A stretch of 64,000 nt of DNA, from NCBI RefSeq assembly GCF_037042905.1, contig NC_087252.1:17232701-17296700 (forward strand), in the 5' to 3' direction. Both the position numbers and the translations under genes were made by a program. This document shows positions 45,801 through 56,815 of the stretch, in pieces. The notes beneath the pieces were generated by a model that was given only the letters and a program-made list of their open reading frames with translations, was not told where the DNA came from and ran no database searches. This DNA comes from Lytechinus pictus. Taxonomy: Eukaryota > Echinodermata > Echinoidea > Temnopleuroida > Toxopneustidae. Positions within the stretch are counted from its first letter, which is position 1; each line of letters begins with the position of its first letter.

Positions 45801-47161
45801 TTATTTGATTCATTCATTTATTTATTTCCACATGCAAAAAACAAATCATAATGTTATTACGATGTAATATTAGTGCACGAAGTGGGAAGGTCGCTAAAAG
45901 CTTGTCAAGAGAGACACCAAAAACAATGCTCCTTGTAATATAAATGGTACATATCAAAATCGTACAAATTCGATATGAATTGTTTTCGTTTTTAGTTTTT
46001 TCGAAGTTGTATTTTTAAATGTCGTATAGTATTGTATTATATAGTCTTGGATCATATAGTATTGAATCATAAAAACACATGTAGGTGACAGAATTCGTCA
46101 AGTCAGAACATACAGGTGACGAGGAACTGGTTAGTCGGAAGAATTAGCTAGCCGTTCTGTCTGAGCACTTCTTGCAATCCTTGTTTTTTACAATTTAAAG
46201 ATACATTTCATTATAATCATATTTAATTTAAAATGTTTAACGGTATCTGGTGTCTCTAGCTGACGAAGAACTGGATAGTTTTTGGGTGGACCCGGATGCC
46301 CCAGTAGTAACAACAACACTACCTCCACCAACAACAACGCAGCCGCCCACTACATCTACACTGCCACCAACAACCACAACTGTAAGAACAACCACCACCA
46401 CTACTCGGCGCCCTCCTCCCGAGACGAACCAGGTGGATGGAACCGACAGAGACAATAACGGAGCATCGGGGAAAGGCAAGGGGAAGGGCAAGGGCAAAGG
46501 AAAGGGCAAAGACAGAGGTGGAGGTGGTGGAGTAAGTCGTCCCGATCCATGGGCACCTGTCTACTCGGAAGTTGAACCACGCCCTCCACGTCCGTGTGTC
46601 ACACGCAGCGCAGAGCACGGACATGGGGAAAGATGGAGGACAGATCCGTGTACCAAGTGTAAATGCAACGACGCGGCAATTCGTTGTGTCATCAAGAGTT
46701 GTCCACCCTACTATTGCTTCGACCCGATTTTCGTGGATGACCAGTGTTGTCCATTCTGTCCAGCAAGTAAGTTGCATCGAACTGGCATGTGTACCTGTTA
46801 AATATTCCCACCGCCCACTTTTTCTTTCTCTCAGACAATCAGATCCTAGGATTTTCCTTTTTTATATTTTATATTTCTGTTTTATCATGTTGCATGCCAG
46901 AACTTTAGAACTATTTTTTGCCCCCTATATAGTTTTAAACTTCACGATCTGTACTTATTTTTCCGTTTATAGTCTATTTTGTACATAGTTGTAAATAAAA
47001 AAAATTATATTGTGGAAATGATCAATTTAATTTTATTTCATTGATATTTTATCACCACCACCACCACCATCATCATGTTCATCATTGTTGCCATCATGTT
47101 CATCATTGATATGCCCATTACATTTTATTTCATTGATTTTTTCACCATCATTATCTCGAAC

Positions 47162-47192
<31 letters not shown>

Positions 47193-47721
47193 CCACCATT
47201 ACTACCATCATCAGCAGCAGCATCCTCATCATCATTACCATATTGATATGAGTCCATTTCATTTACCTCCACAATCAGATGTTGTCGTTACTCGAGTGGC
47301 CCCGTCTCTCATGTCCAACATCAGAGAGCTAACACTCGGTCAACGTTTCCAGCTCACTTTCATGGTGAATGTGACCTTTAGGGATTCCTGGGACACGACT
47401 AGTGTCTCTGGAGAGGACCTGTGGAAGCTCTCCGTGTGGACCAGCCGCAAACCGGAAGGGACTAACCCCAACAACATGGTAGACCAAGTCCTCAGCGATC
47501 AGCAGCGGGTAAAGAAGTATATCTGGGGGAAACCTTTCGCGTTCAAAGGCGTCGGGTACGAGCTACAAGTCAACAACTGCCCGGATGTCCGCTTCGTCTG
47601 CGTCAAGTTCGGCCAGTCGGAAAACCCGCAAACCAAACATGGCTTTGGTTTCTTCCTGGAGACGCTTCCCAATGATCATGTCCTGGAAGTCTGTATTCGT
47701 CTTCCGGACTGTACGATATAA
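33721..47721 (+). CDS. Secreted protein: three VWC domains alternating with an unnamed LWK module (8 exons, 789 aa)
   Basis: Joining 33721-33829, 39725-39946, 40548-40991, 42424-42636, 43760-44029, 45331-45492, 46260-46766 and 47279-47721 gives 2370 nt in one frame with GT-AG introns, all phase 1. Order: signal peptide (about 1-34; a second Met at 11 would give a tighter one), VWC1 (54-109), module A1 (111-258), VWC2 (265-328), A2 (330-473), Thr/Pro and Gly-Lys linker (489-557), VWC3 (586-640), A3 (643-789). The A modules share TTS[VI]-x-G-x-x-LWK, VDQ[VI]L, C-x6-C and C-x5-C. VWC domains often bind BMP/TGF-beta ligands or matrix, so an extracellular matrix or ligand-binding role is possible but inferred. 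I cannot name the family. The 5.9-kb first intron could hide a further exon. Confidence 0.85.
36788..38010 (+). mobile_element. GCGCGAAGCGC-type element, plus-strand copy
   Basis: Opens CAGTGGCGTACCGTGGTTCA, then repeats units with AATGCGAGCGCGAA and CATATCTCACT. It closes with GACTTGAAAACGGAATG and TTTAGTA, the mirror of the bases at the window start. The right terminus was not fixed. It lies in intron 1 of the VWC gene and is interrupted by a MITE. Confidence 0.75.
37322..37614. mobile_element. hAT-like MITE nested in the GCGCGAAGCGC element, duplication ATTCTAAG
   Basis: ATTCTAAG at 37314-37321 and 37615-37622 flanks a 293-bp element with ends CATGGGCGGAAATC and GATTTCCGCCTCG. Poly-T/GTCAAATT blocks repeat inside. 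Removing it rejoins the host repeat cleanly. Confidence 0.85.
38800..39300 (+). repeat. Eroded relative of the AATCCACCCC TTAA MITE
   Basis: GATGTCATAATGATGTAAGG, ATATCGGACGAACA and GATTACTGCCCCAG parallel 19141-19440. The ends are too decayed to place. Confidence 0.5.
39725..39946 (+). CDS. VWC/LWK gene exon 2, VWC domain 1
   Basis: Acceptor GCGACAG, donor GTGAGT, phase 1-1. Encodes a VWC domain with eight cysteines: PLPC, SWIID, CHC, VIC, MTC, LDC and EPCPIC. It lacks the first Cys of the C-x-x-C-x-C cluster and the first of the CC pair seen in the other two VWC domains. Confidence 0.85.
40548..40991 (+). CDS. VWC/LWK gene exon 3, module A1
   Basis: Acceptor GATTAG, donor GTAAGT, phase 1-1. 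Encodes module A1 in a single exon: NVIVQ start, TTSVTGKRLWKVSAW, VDQVL, CEAVRYIC, and CVRAPRC. Residues 111-258. Confidence 0.88.
41015..41116. mobile_element. Short inverted-repeat MITE
   Basis: GTATTCCGAAGTCGGG and CTCCGACTTCAGAATAC are inverted ends about 100 bp apart, with TTCAGTAAGAATCCGG between. Lies 23 bases after the exon 3 donor. Confidence 0.6.
42160..42372 (+). repeat. Homopurine GAA/GGA tract
   Basis: About 210 bases are almost wholly A/G on the plus strand, ending some 50 bases before the exon 4 acceptor. It is mirrored by a Phe/Ser-rich minus-strand open frame that is not a gene. Confidence 0.85.
42424..42636 (+). CDS. VWC/LWK gene exon 4, VWC domain 2
   Basis: Acceptor CTTCCCAG, donor GTAAGT, phase 1-1. 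All ten VWC cysteines are present: TC, EEW, SACVSCVC, ANC, ERC, SNC, and VCCRVC. The upstream intron ends with a homopurine tract. Confidence 0.9.
43230..43536. mobile_element. GGGGGTGCTG-type MITE
   Basis: CCCTGGGAACG and GCTGGGGGTGCTGAAG at left mirror CTTCAGCACCCCCAGCACC and TTCCAAGGG at right. An internal near-palindrome GGGGGTGCTGCCTATGG/ACACGCAGCACCCCC is typical. Relatives: 34245-34420 (inverted), 49998-50303, and a broken copy around 57780-58430. Confidence 0.7.
43760..44029 (+). CDS. VWC/LWK gene exon 5, module A2 first half
   Basis: Acceptor GATCAG, donor GTAAGC, phase 1-1. Encodes TTSIKGKNLWKMSGW and YVDQIL and stops before the cysteine-bearing half. Confidence 0.87.
45331..45492 (+). 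CDS. VWC/LWK gene exon 6, module A2 second half
   Basis: Acceptor TTGCTAG, donor GTGAGT, phase 1-1. Encodes CEAVRYFC, FGKGDDP and CLEAPGC, completing module A2, which alone among the three is split by an intron. Confidence 0.87.
46260..46766 (+). CDS. VWC/LWK gene exon 7, linker and VWC domain 3
   Basis: Acceptor TCTCTAG, donor GTAAGT, phase 1-1. A Thr/Pro-rich segment (TTTLPPPTTTQPP and following) suggests O-glycosylation. Seven Gly-Lys pairs and a Gly run come next, then a ten-cysteine VWC domain (PC, ERW, DPCTKCKC, IRC, KSC, YYC, QCCPFC). Confidence 0.88.
47050..47245. repeat. CAC/CAT microsatellite in the last intron
   Basis: CACCACCACCACCATCATCATG-like runs occur twice around TTTTATTTCATTGAT. 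The final block ends about 35 bases before the exon 8 acceptor. Confidence 0.8.
47279..47721 (+). CDS. VWC/LWK gene exon 8, module A3 and stop
   Basis: Acceptor ACAATCAG, phase 1. NVVVTR mirrors the NVIVQ start of A1. TTSVSGEDLWKLSVW, MVDQVL, CPDVRFVC and CIRLPDC follow, then TAA at 47719. The upstream intron is short and filled with CAC/CAT microsatellite. Confidence 0.9.
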
Positions 47722-48032
47722 AGTTATTCAAGAAATATTTCAAAACAAAATCATGACGGAGAGACTATTTGTGATGTGTTGGAAACTCGTTATGGGTCTA
47801 GTTGTTTAAAGTTTTAAGTCAAGTTTTAATTGACGTTTTGAGATCCTATTGCCTGTGGCTCGATTGGGGAGCTGAGAAATAATCATAGAAGTCATTCTTT
47901 GCTAGTACAAGGCGACCTATTGCGTATCGACTCGACAGACTGAGGGATTTGCCACAAAATACAGAAGAACTATTTCATCATCGCTCCACAATTCATGGTA
48001 CTCTGCGGATGCAGTCAGTTAGCACTATTTAA

Positions 48033-48038
48033 AATAAA
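48033..48038 (+). promoter_or_regulatory. Candidate polyadenylation signal AATAAA for the VWC/LWK gene
   Basis: First AATAAA after the stop, about 310 bases downstream and 180 bases before the palindrome begins. Confidence 0.5.
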
Positions 48039-48218
48039 GCGAATGGCGGACGGTTTACCACAGGAATGTTTTATACTTTGTTTATTTTATGCGATTTTCT
48101 TTCCTTATCACTTTTTTACAATTTAGAGATTGGTAAGGAACCTGGTCCTCAAAGGGGAGGGTGACAATGTGACCAGCCTCCCGAAAACCAACAATAAGTC
48201 GCCAGGGAAGCTTGCCCA

Positions 48219-51200
48219 TAATTAGTAGACTTGTTAAGAGGGTGAACGCTGCATTTTTGAGTACAAATGTCCCACTTGGCACAAATGTTCCTTGAGTCAA
48301 AAGAAAAATTTTCATCCAAAGAGACACGCTGTATCTATGCAAATAAGCAAGTAATTTGCATAAATTTGCATATTATGTCGATATAGTAAAAACAAGTATT
48401 TCAGAATATATATTTAACCAGAACTGCCCTAAAATTGGACATAAAGACTTAGGGTAAGAAAGGGAAGAAAATTGTCATTAAAAAATTGGGATATCCTTGT
48501 TTATTATTACCTAATTTACATAAATTATGCAAATTATAATTTAAAACAGAGTATTTTTTCATGAATCCTGAACTGCTTTTAAAAAACAGCAACTAATACA
48601 CAATGTCAACATTCTACATGAAAGAGAATATATTAGCGAAAACATCGATATGCTTCATGACAGTATTAGTGTCTTAATTTGCTTAGAAAGAGGGCAAATA
48701 TGTCAAAATGTATGACGTGATATTGCGCTAAAACGAGACCAAAACAATCTCTATGTCACAGTCACACTCACGAATCGGACAATAAAGCGATCAATGGTAT
48801 GTCATTCGAGATAACACAATCTCAACACAATAGCTTCCATCGGCTTCTCGTATTGCTTTTGTTGGTGTGTCTGCCACACCGTAATCTATGATACATACGG
48901 ACAAAATGCATTTCGGTATCGGTAAAACACTATTAATTTTGTTTTATTTGTTTCTAATTTGTTTCTCTTGGAAAATTTACAGGAGACATTGCTTTGCAGG
49001 TTACTGCTTTAATGAAACTCTGGCACATGAATCATGACGAATGTATCCTACCTCAATCCATATTTTAACTTTATTAAAATATATATCTTTTTGGAGACCC
49101 CGAGGTGACAAAACTGCATCCCCCTGCATTCCCGCCACTTTACCAAACCAGTTTGACTTGTATAATCGACTTGGAAAAGACAGATGTATGAGACATCAGT
49201 CAACATGTTTCCTGAAGAAAGTTTTTTGTTTTTGTTTATTTAAGCCTACGCCCACGGGAGCCCTCCGAATTTACCCCATCCCCTCTCCGTATTTCGACTT
49301 TAAATAAAAAAAACCATCGGCAAGGCAAATTGCGTTTTTTGGTATAATAAAGCAACTTTTATATCTATATTTTTATATTTACATTCATCATTATTGATAT
49401 TATTATAATTATTATTAATATTATTATTATTATTATTATTATTATTACTGTTGTTATTATTATTATTATTATTGTTCTGCCATTTGTAATAGTGCTCTAG
49501 CACAGTAAAGGCTATAACCCAACAGGAGCATGCCTAGGATACCCTCTCCCTTTTTGGTTTTATGTATTCAAAAATAGTTTATTGTCTTTAGAACTCTTAA
49601 AATATTACTTTTGTTTGTATTGATATCTTGGAATAGATTGAGGAGAAAATACTCTACAACTGACATGTAGAGGAGCTGTGGTACATTGAAGAACAGCCAC
49701 ACAGCCCTTTATTGATTCCACTCTGTTAAATTTAAATATTTTTAGAGCCCAATCGGAAGAAAGATGCATTTCTACTACACAAAGTAAAGCCTCTTTGCAT
49801 TCTTCTCTTGAAAAAAAAAAAACATAGAAGGCATTGTTTTATATCTCATAAAATAAGTTCGTGTACGTGACGGTGGCCTGTCGAAGTTGCCCAACCGTTT
49901 ATTTTGTTTTGACAATATATATTTAGAATATCGTCTAAATGAAACCCTCATCTGGAAAAGGGCACTTGTTAAAGGCAGCATCTACATTATATAGAGGAGG
50001 CCCTGGCACTGGGAAGAGGGGGCTGAAGCTTGTTAAATTTCTTCGGACCAAGATTTTACATTGAAACTTTTTTTGCTTTTCAAATTTACATCAAGAAATT
50101 TAACAAGCAAATAAACAAAATTGATTGCACTACAAAATGAAGGGTTTTTTTTTTGGTAACGTTTCTTTTTTTTCGTTTTGTCACATCTGCCGGAATTCCA
50201 GGGGGTGCTGTCTATGGAGAATAACACACGCAGCACAGCCCCCCCCCCTTCAGAAAAATCTTGTGGGTGCTTCAGCCCCCGCTTCCAAGTACCAGGGCCT
50301 CCTCTATATAATGTAGATGCTGCCTTTAATAAGTGCCCTTTTCCAGATGAGGGCTTCATTTAGACGATATTATAAATATATATTGTCAAAACAAAATAAA
50401 GGGTTGGGCAACTTCGACAGGCCACCGTCATGTACACGAACTTATTTTATGCGATATAAAACAATGCCTTCTATGTTCTTTTTTTTTCAAGAGGAGAAAG
50501 TAAAGAGGCTTTACTGTGTGTAGTAAAAATGTATCTTTCTTCCGAATGGACTCTAAAAATATTTAAATTTAATATAGAGTGGAATCAATAAAGGGGTATT
50601 TTAGAGCTTACGTGTGGCTTTTCTTCAATGTACCACAGCTCTTCTACATGTCAATTGTAGAGTATTTTCACCTCAATCTATTCCAAGATTTGAGTTCTAA
50701 AGACAATAAACTATTTTTGAATACATAAAACCAAAAGAGGAAAGGGTATCCCAGGCATGCTCCTGTTGGGTTATAGCCTTTACTGTGCTAGAGCATTATC
50801 ACAAACTGCAAAACAACAACAATAATAATAATAATAACAATAATAATAATAATAATAATATTAATGATAATAATAATATTAATATAGATAAATATGAAAT
50901 ATAGATATAAAAGTTGCTTTATTATACCAAAAACGCAATTTGCCTTGCCGGTGGCTTTAAAACACGATATTTTTTTTATGTAGTGTCGAAATACAGAGAG
51001 GGGATGGGGTAAATTCGGAGGGCTCCCATGGACGTTTATAGGCTTAAATAAAAATATAAAAAAACTGTCATCTGGAAACATGTTAACTGATGTCTCATAC
51101 ATCTGTCTTTTCCAAGTCGATAATACAAGTCAAACTGGTTTTGTAAAGTAGCGGAAATGCCGCGGGGAATGCAGTTTTGCCACTTCGGGGTCTCCAAAAG

Positions 51201-52088
51201 ATATATATTTTAATAAAGTTAAAATATGGATTGAGCTAGGTGGGGTACATTTGTCATGATTCATGTGCCAGAGCTTCATTAAAGCAGTAACCTGCAAAGC
51301 AATGTCTCCTGTAAATTTTCCAAGAGAAACAAATTAGAAACAAATAAAACAAAATTAATAGTGTTTTACCGATACCGAAATGCATTTTGCCCGTATATAC
51401 CATAGATTACGGTGTGGCAGACACACCAACAAAAGCGATACGAGAAGCCGATGGAAGCTATTGTGTTGAGATTGTGTTATCTCGAATGACATACGTACAT
51501 TGATCGCTTTATTGTCCGATTCGTGAGTGTGACTATGACATAGAGGTTGTTTTGGTCTCGTTTTAGCGCAATATCACGTCATACATTTTGACATATTTGC
51601 CCTCTTTCTAAGCAAATTAAGACACTAATACTGTCATGAAGCATATCGATGTTTTCGCTAATATATTCTCTTTCATGTAGAATGTTGACATTGTGTATTA
51701 ATTGCTGTTATTTATAAAACAGTTCAGGATTCATGAAAAAATACTTTGTTTTAAATTATAATTTGCATAATTTATGTAAATTAGGTAATAATAAACAAGG
51801 ATATCCCAATTATTTTATGACAATTTTCTTCCCTTTCTTACCCTAAGTCTTTATGTCCAATTTTAGGGCAGTTCTGGTTAAAAATATATTCTGAAATACT
51901 TGTTTTTACTATATCGACATAATATGCAAATTTATGCAAATTACTTGCTTATTTGCATAGATATAGCGTGTCTCTTTGGATGAATCCTTTTCTTTTGACT
52001 CAAGGAACATTTGTGCCAAGTGGGACATTTGTACTAAAAAATGCAGCGTTCACCCCTTTTTTTGCAGTTAACAAGTCTACTAAATTAC
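48219..52088. repeat. 3.87-kb imperfect palindrome
   Basis: The left arm (48219 to about 50029) and right arm (about 50269 to 52088) are reverse complements over about 1.8 kb each. Paired blocks include TAGTAGACTTGTTAA near 48222 with TTAACAAGTCTACTA near 52068; GCACAAATGTTCCTTGAG with its complement; and AGCACAGTAAAGGCTATAAC (49499) with its complement (50790). Substitutions and small indels, about one in ten in a sampled stretch, show the arms have aged. Both arms hold an ATT microsatellite. No long reading frame. No clean target duplication was found. Confidence 0.88.
49998..50303. mobile_element. GGGGGTGCTG-type MITE on the palindrome axis
   Basis: CTGGCACTGGGAAGAGGGGG at left and CCCCCGCTTCCAAGTACCAG at right are its ends. 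The interior has CAGGGGGTGCTGTCTATGG, as in 43445-43470. Its ends form the inner edges of the palindrome arms. Confidence 0.7.
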
Positions 52089-54730
52089 ATGTATACTAAT
52101 TTGTTCTTCAAATAGAAAAAAAGAAAAATAAAAAACCTAGAAGAGTAGCCTTCTTTTCCCCTTCATACTGTCAACATTTCAAATTGCAAAGGTAAATCAA
52201 AGACAACATACAAAAGTTTCCTTGACACAAGTATTTTTTTCCGAACTGCTTGGAAGTTTCATTGAAATTGCAAAGTGTGCATATCTTATGCTTGAGTTGA
52301 ACCCATAACTTCAAAAGTATTTTTCTCCATATTTTTTTATTAGCACTCACTTTGATTCTACTGCATTCAATCAAATACTTGTGTTGGTTATTGTCGATCA
52401 ATTTCGACTGGTTATACAGTATATCATTTACAAACTTAGGATGTTTTTTTTTTCACACTCAAATCTCAAAATTAATTTTGGGCGACTTGGTTCTTAGGAT
52501 GGCTGGTTAATTCCAATTGACATGATGAGCATGACTACCAAAACCTTATAATGCACACTATGCCATGGGGATGTAAAGACAAATAAATATCACAAATTAT
52601 TAAAAAGCAAATAACGAAATGTTGTAGATACAAAAGTCATCCACTTTGCAAAATATATAAATTACAAATGCCAAGGTTCGCAATGACGTGCATTACCCTT
52701 AAAGCAGGTTACCCAATAAGGTATTAATCAATGACTTATATATTCTCCCTAAAAATCAATAAAATGGTGCTACTTGTACTTAAGATACCACGGACTAAAG
52801 CATTATGGGTGCTCTAGCATAGGCAAAAGTTAAAATAACATACTAATGTTGAGTACTATACTGTAAAAAAATTATGTTGGTAAAAAAAAGTCTTCCACAA
52901 TTTGAAATGACATTCAGAGAAATTTTCATCATTTATTTTTCGAAAGGTTAGACAAATTTAACACTTGGCTCATTATTTGGACTTCATGAGCCCGTTTCTT
53001 ATAGACTTACAAGCACGATGTTGTTATTATTGTAATTACCATGGAACCCTTGATTTTATAATTGTGATTAGCTGTTTAGCCCTGTTACCACGGAAATTAC
53101 CCCCAACAGGCCCCAAACCTTAGTGCCAGTCGTCAAATCATTCACTAAAGAAAACAGCCATGAAACAGCCATCGGAATATAAAGGGGAAGATGCAGTTAA
53201 AGGTACTCCCAATTTATACAATTTTTTTACTTGTTATACTTACCCTTTTACACTTCATATTCCAATTTAACCAATTCAACATCCATGTTTTTTTAATTAC
53301 TATAATACGTATATAGAATGTATCCGTTTAAGTTGAACCTTCTCCCTCATACATTGAAACTATACCATTTTTGGTTTACATATGGGAATATTATTTTGGT
53401 GTTTTAGCCAAAACCTTTTAGTTTATTAATATATTTATATAGAATCATTATTACTATGCTGCATGGCTTTCTTTATCTATCTCTTTCTATACCCCTCTCT
53501 CTTACTACATCTTTGTACCCCCCCCCCTCTCTCTCCTGTTCAATCAAAATAATGTTCGATCATATTCTATACATTTATACATAATTCTATTATTCTACAC
53601 CTGCGTGCTAAGCTTCTATCCTGAGCTAAATGCATGCAATGCCGTAGGTACATTCAACAAGGTATCATCGTTCATGTACTTATATTCGTCAATAATCAGC
53701 ATTTACAATCAGAAATGTTGACAATAAAATCATCTGATAAACATCCACTGTGCAGCTTTGTCATTATGATGTCTTTGTTAGATATTAGGGCATTTTAGCC
53801 ATCACTTCGCACACGCTTTCGATAACGCAGAGAATGTATTTGTCAAAAGCCCTTCATAACAAAACAGACTTTGTCGAAAATCGAATCAAAGCAGCAGTGT
53901 CGTCACGGACTCTGGACAAACGACACATTTTCCATTTTAAGGCCAGTTCACCAATTTTCGATAATGACTTCTAATCTGTCCATTTGACGGGCATTTCAAA
54001 ATACTTTGAACATTTCAGAAAGCGTCTACGAAGTGGATGCTAAAACACGTTATTATCGCCTAAAAATCATTATCCATACCGATCGAATTTTGATAATGTT
54101 GAGTGTTTGTCAAACTCGAATAAGGTGGAAGCAACTGTCGTTAGTTACATACAAAAAGCTAGTTAATTAACGACGCAGCAAAAATAGGCACATCAATAGT
54201 TTCTTAATTGAATGAATTTTTCATTCATTGATTTTCAAATAGTGAGAAAGGGATTTTTTTTTTCAGACTTCTGTATTCCCCTTATTATTCAGTTGGAACG
54301 AATAACGTCATCGGCAAGTCGTCTTCATGTTCTTATAATTTGCAGTTTATTTTGTTTTGCAGATGATACCAGTGTTTTTCATTGAGATGATTATAGACAA
54401 TCTTATTATTATATCCAATAACATGAATAATGAGATATTTAGCTCGTGGCTGATTGTTAACAAGCTTGTTTTGAACATGAAAAAAAACCCGTAATATATT
54501 AATTTTACAAACAAGCAAACAAGTAATACTCAATAGGTGACATTATAAATGTCCAGGGGAGGAAGTGCCCCACTACCCCCCCCCCTCCCTCTATTGGCGG
54601 CACAAAAAAGGAAGGAGCATATGGGTAAAAAGGAGAGAAGAAAAGGATAAAAAAAGAAAGAGAAGGGAGAAATTTGGATGAACTAAGTGGAGATGAATAA
54701 TTCGAAAAAAGGGGAAAACTTAAAGATTAA
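52089..54730. other. Intergenic, nothing recognised
   Basis: AT-rich DNA. One decayed MITE with ACCATGG/CCACGG arms and GGCCCC end lies near 52990-53110. No exon, RNA gene or regulatory site could be supported. Confidence 0.5.
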
Positions 54731-56100
54731 AATTCGCTCGCGCTTCGCGCTCGCAATTTTGTCTCTTTAAAGAGATAAATTGTTTATCAAGAATGACAAA
54801 ATAAAATGGATTGACTACCGTAGTACTTGTTAGATAATCATTCCTGAACATTATCTTGTTACACGGGAGACATGTTCTTATTTACATAATTGCTTCACTT
54901 AATTAAGAAAAAAGGAAAATATTGTAAGTCCCCCTATTGAATATTCATAACGACATGCATAAAAATTAATGTTACCAAACTCAGGGGCTGCGGAACGGTT
55001 TTGATAGGGGGGGGGGCTGACCATGCAAAAATCACAATCAGATGGTAATGTTTACGTTTTTGTAGGCCTTCATGATTTTTGGAAAAAAGGTGTGGGGGCT
55101 GAAGCCCAACAAGCCCCATCCCCCTTTCCGGTTTCGCAGCCACTAAGCATTACAATTCAATAATTCCATGAATATAAGACTTTCTTGAGTTTTTCAGTTT
55201 TCCTCATTTTCCTTCACCCCATTTACATAATTTCAGCGGAGACGGAGTAGTCCGTCGGACCACTATCTTGCTTTTACAACAAGGGGGCGCTATATCGTGT
55301 TTATTTTCGTCTTGATAAATTGATAAAGGGAAAGCAATACGAGTCCAAGTCATCAAGAAACAAAATATTTTCAGAACTGATGCCACAAGCCGAGCTACAT
55401 GAACAACATTGCTTTGCAAAAAGGCATAAAACTACTGGGGGCACACACCTAAAGGCCAGGGGTGGATCCAGCTTTCGCCAGTAAGGGGGGGGGGAGCTAG
55501 GGATCTTTTCCCCATATTTTTGCCCGATCGGCCGCTCAAAGTTGATTTGTTTTTTGAAGGGGAAGTCCCAACAGTCACTTCAAAAAAATATAATCTCATT
55601 CGCCTTCATCAAATAGTGCGAGCACGAAGCGAGAGCTTATTATGTTTTTTTTAAATATCGTGTATTTTGTCCTGAAATTTGAACATTCTAAGCAATGTTT
55701 CTGATCCTGAAAGAGATGTATAGTACATGCTTGAGCAAAAGTTGTCGAAATTCCACTCTGCCAAAAAGAGACGATTTAATTGTAAGGAATTCATGAAAAT
55801 GTTATTATATTAGGCCTATTTATCAATCTAATAAGCCTATAATGAGAGCGCGAAATCCTAGGCTGGACATTTTAAGCACTTTTGTAATTAAATGATGCGT
55901 TGGTAATATATTTTTTGAAAACTATTGTGAGCGCAAATCGCGAGCCGAAATTTTTGATAAACTGTCATGACTCACTCATATATATTGACTTCAAAACCTC
56001 CGTATCAGCCTGTTAAACAAGGTATCTCATCGAACAGGCAATGCGAGCATGAGGTGCGAGCAAAAAAATAAATGGTGACATCAAAGATTTTATTCAATTT
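54731..56100 (+). repeat. Further GCGCGAAGCGC-type units
   Basis: CTCGCGCTTCGCGCTCGCA stands alone at 54736. From about 55443 (GGGGTGGATCCAGCTTTCGCC) a plus-strand block repeats AGTGCGAGCACGAAGCGAGAG and GAGAGCGCGAAATCC at intervals of one to two hundred bases. Termini were not resolved. Confidence 0.6.
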
Positions 56101-56435
56101 TCCTCACCTTATTTCCTTCACTCGTCTTCCCCTTTTATTTTTCCTCTTCTTTTTATCTCCTTTCTTTTCCCTTTTTTCTTTCCCCTTTTTTCTTTTGCTC
56201 CGCCAATAACAATGTAACGGCATATCTGTCATCAGCTTGTGATTGCACACAAAGCCATGTGTGACCATATGGTAATGATTTCATAATGATGGGGGAGGGG
56301 GGGGGGGTTCCATTAAAAAAATCCCAAAATAGCTAGAGAAGCCATAAAGGTCTATATTGGCAAGAATATGATTAAACAAATACAGCCTCAAATTATTATT
56401 ATTACGATGATTATTTTATCATTGTTATTATTAAT

Positions 56436-56815
<380 letters not shown>

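Noticed and set aside
46237-46777. Minus-strand open frames of 90 and 152 codons opposite exon 7
   Set aside because: Shadows of the Thr/Pro and Gly-Lys coding region; the plus strand has splice sites, consistent phase and a complete VWC domain.
48219-52088. Palindrome as an assembly artefact (read folded on itself)
   Set aside because: Arms differ by many substitutions and indels, which a foldback artefact would not show.
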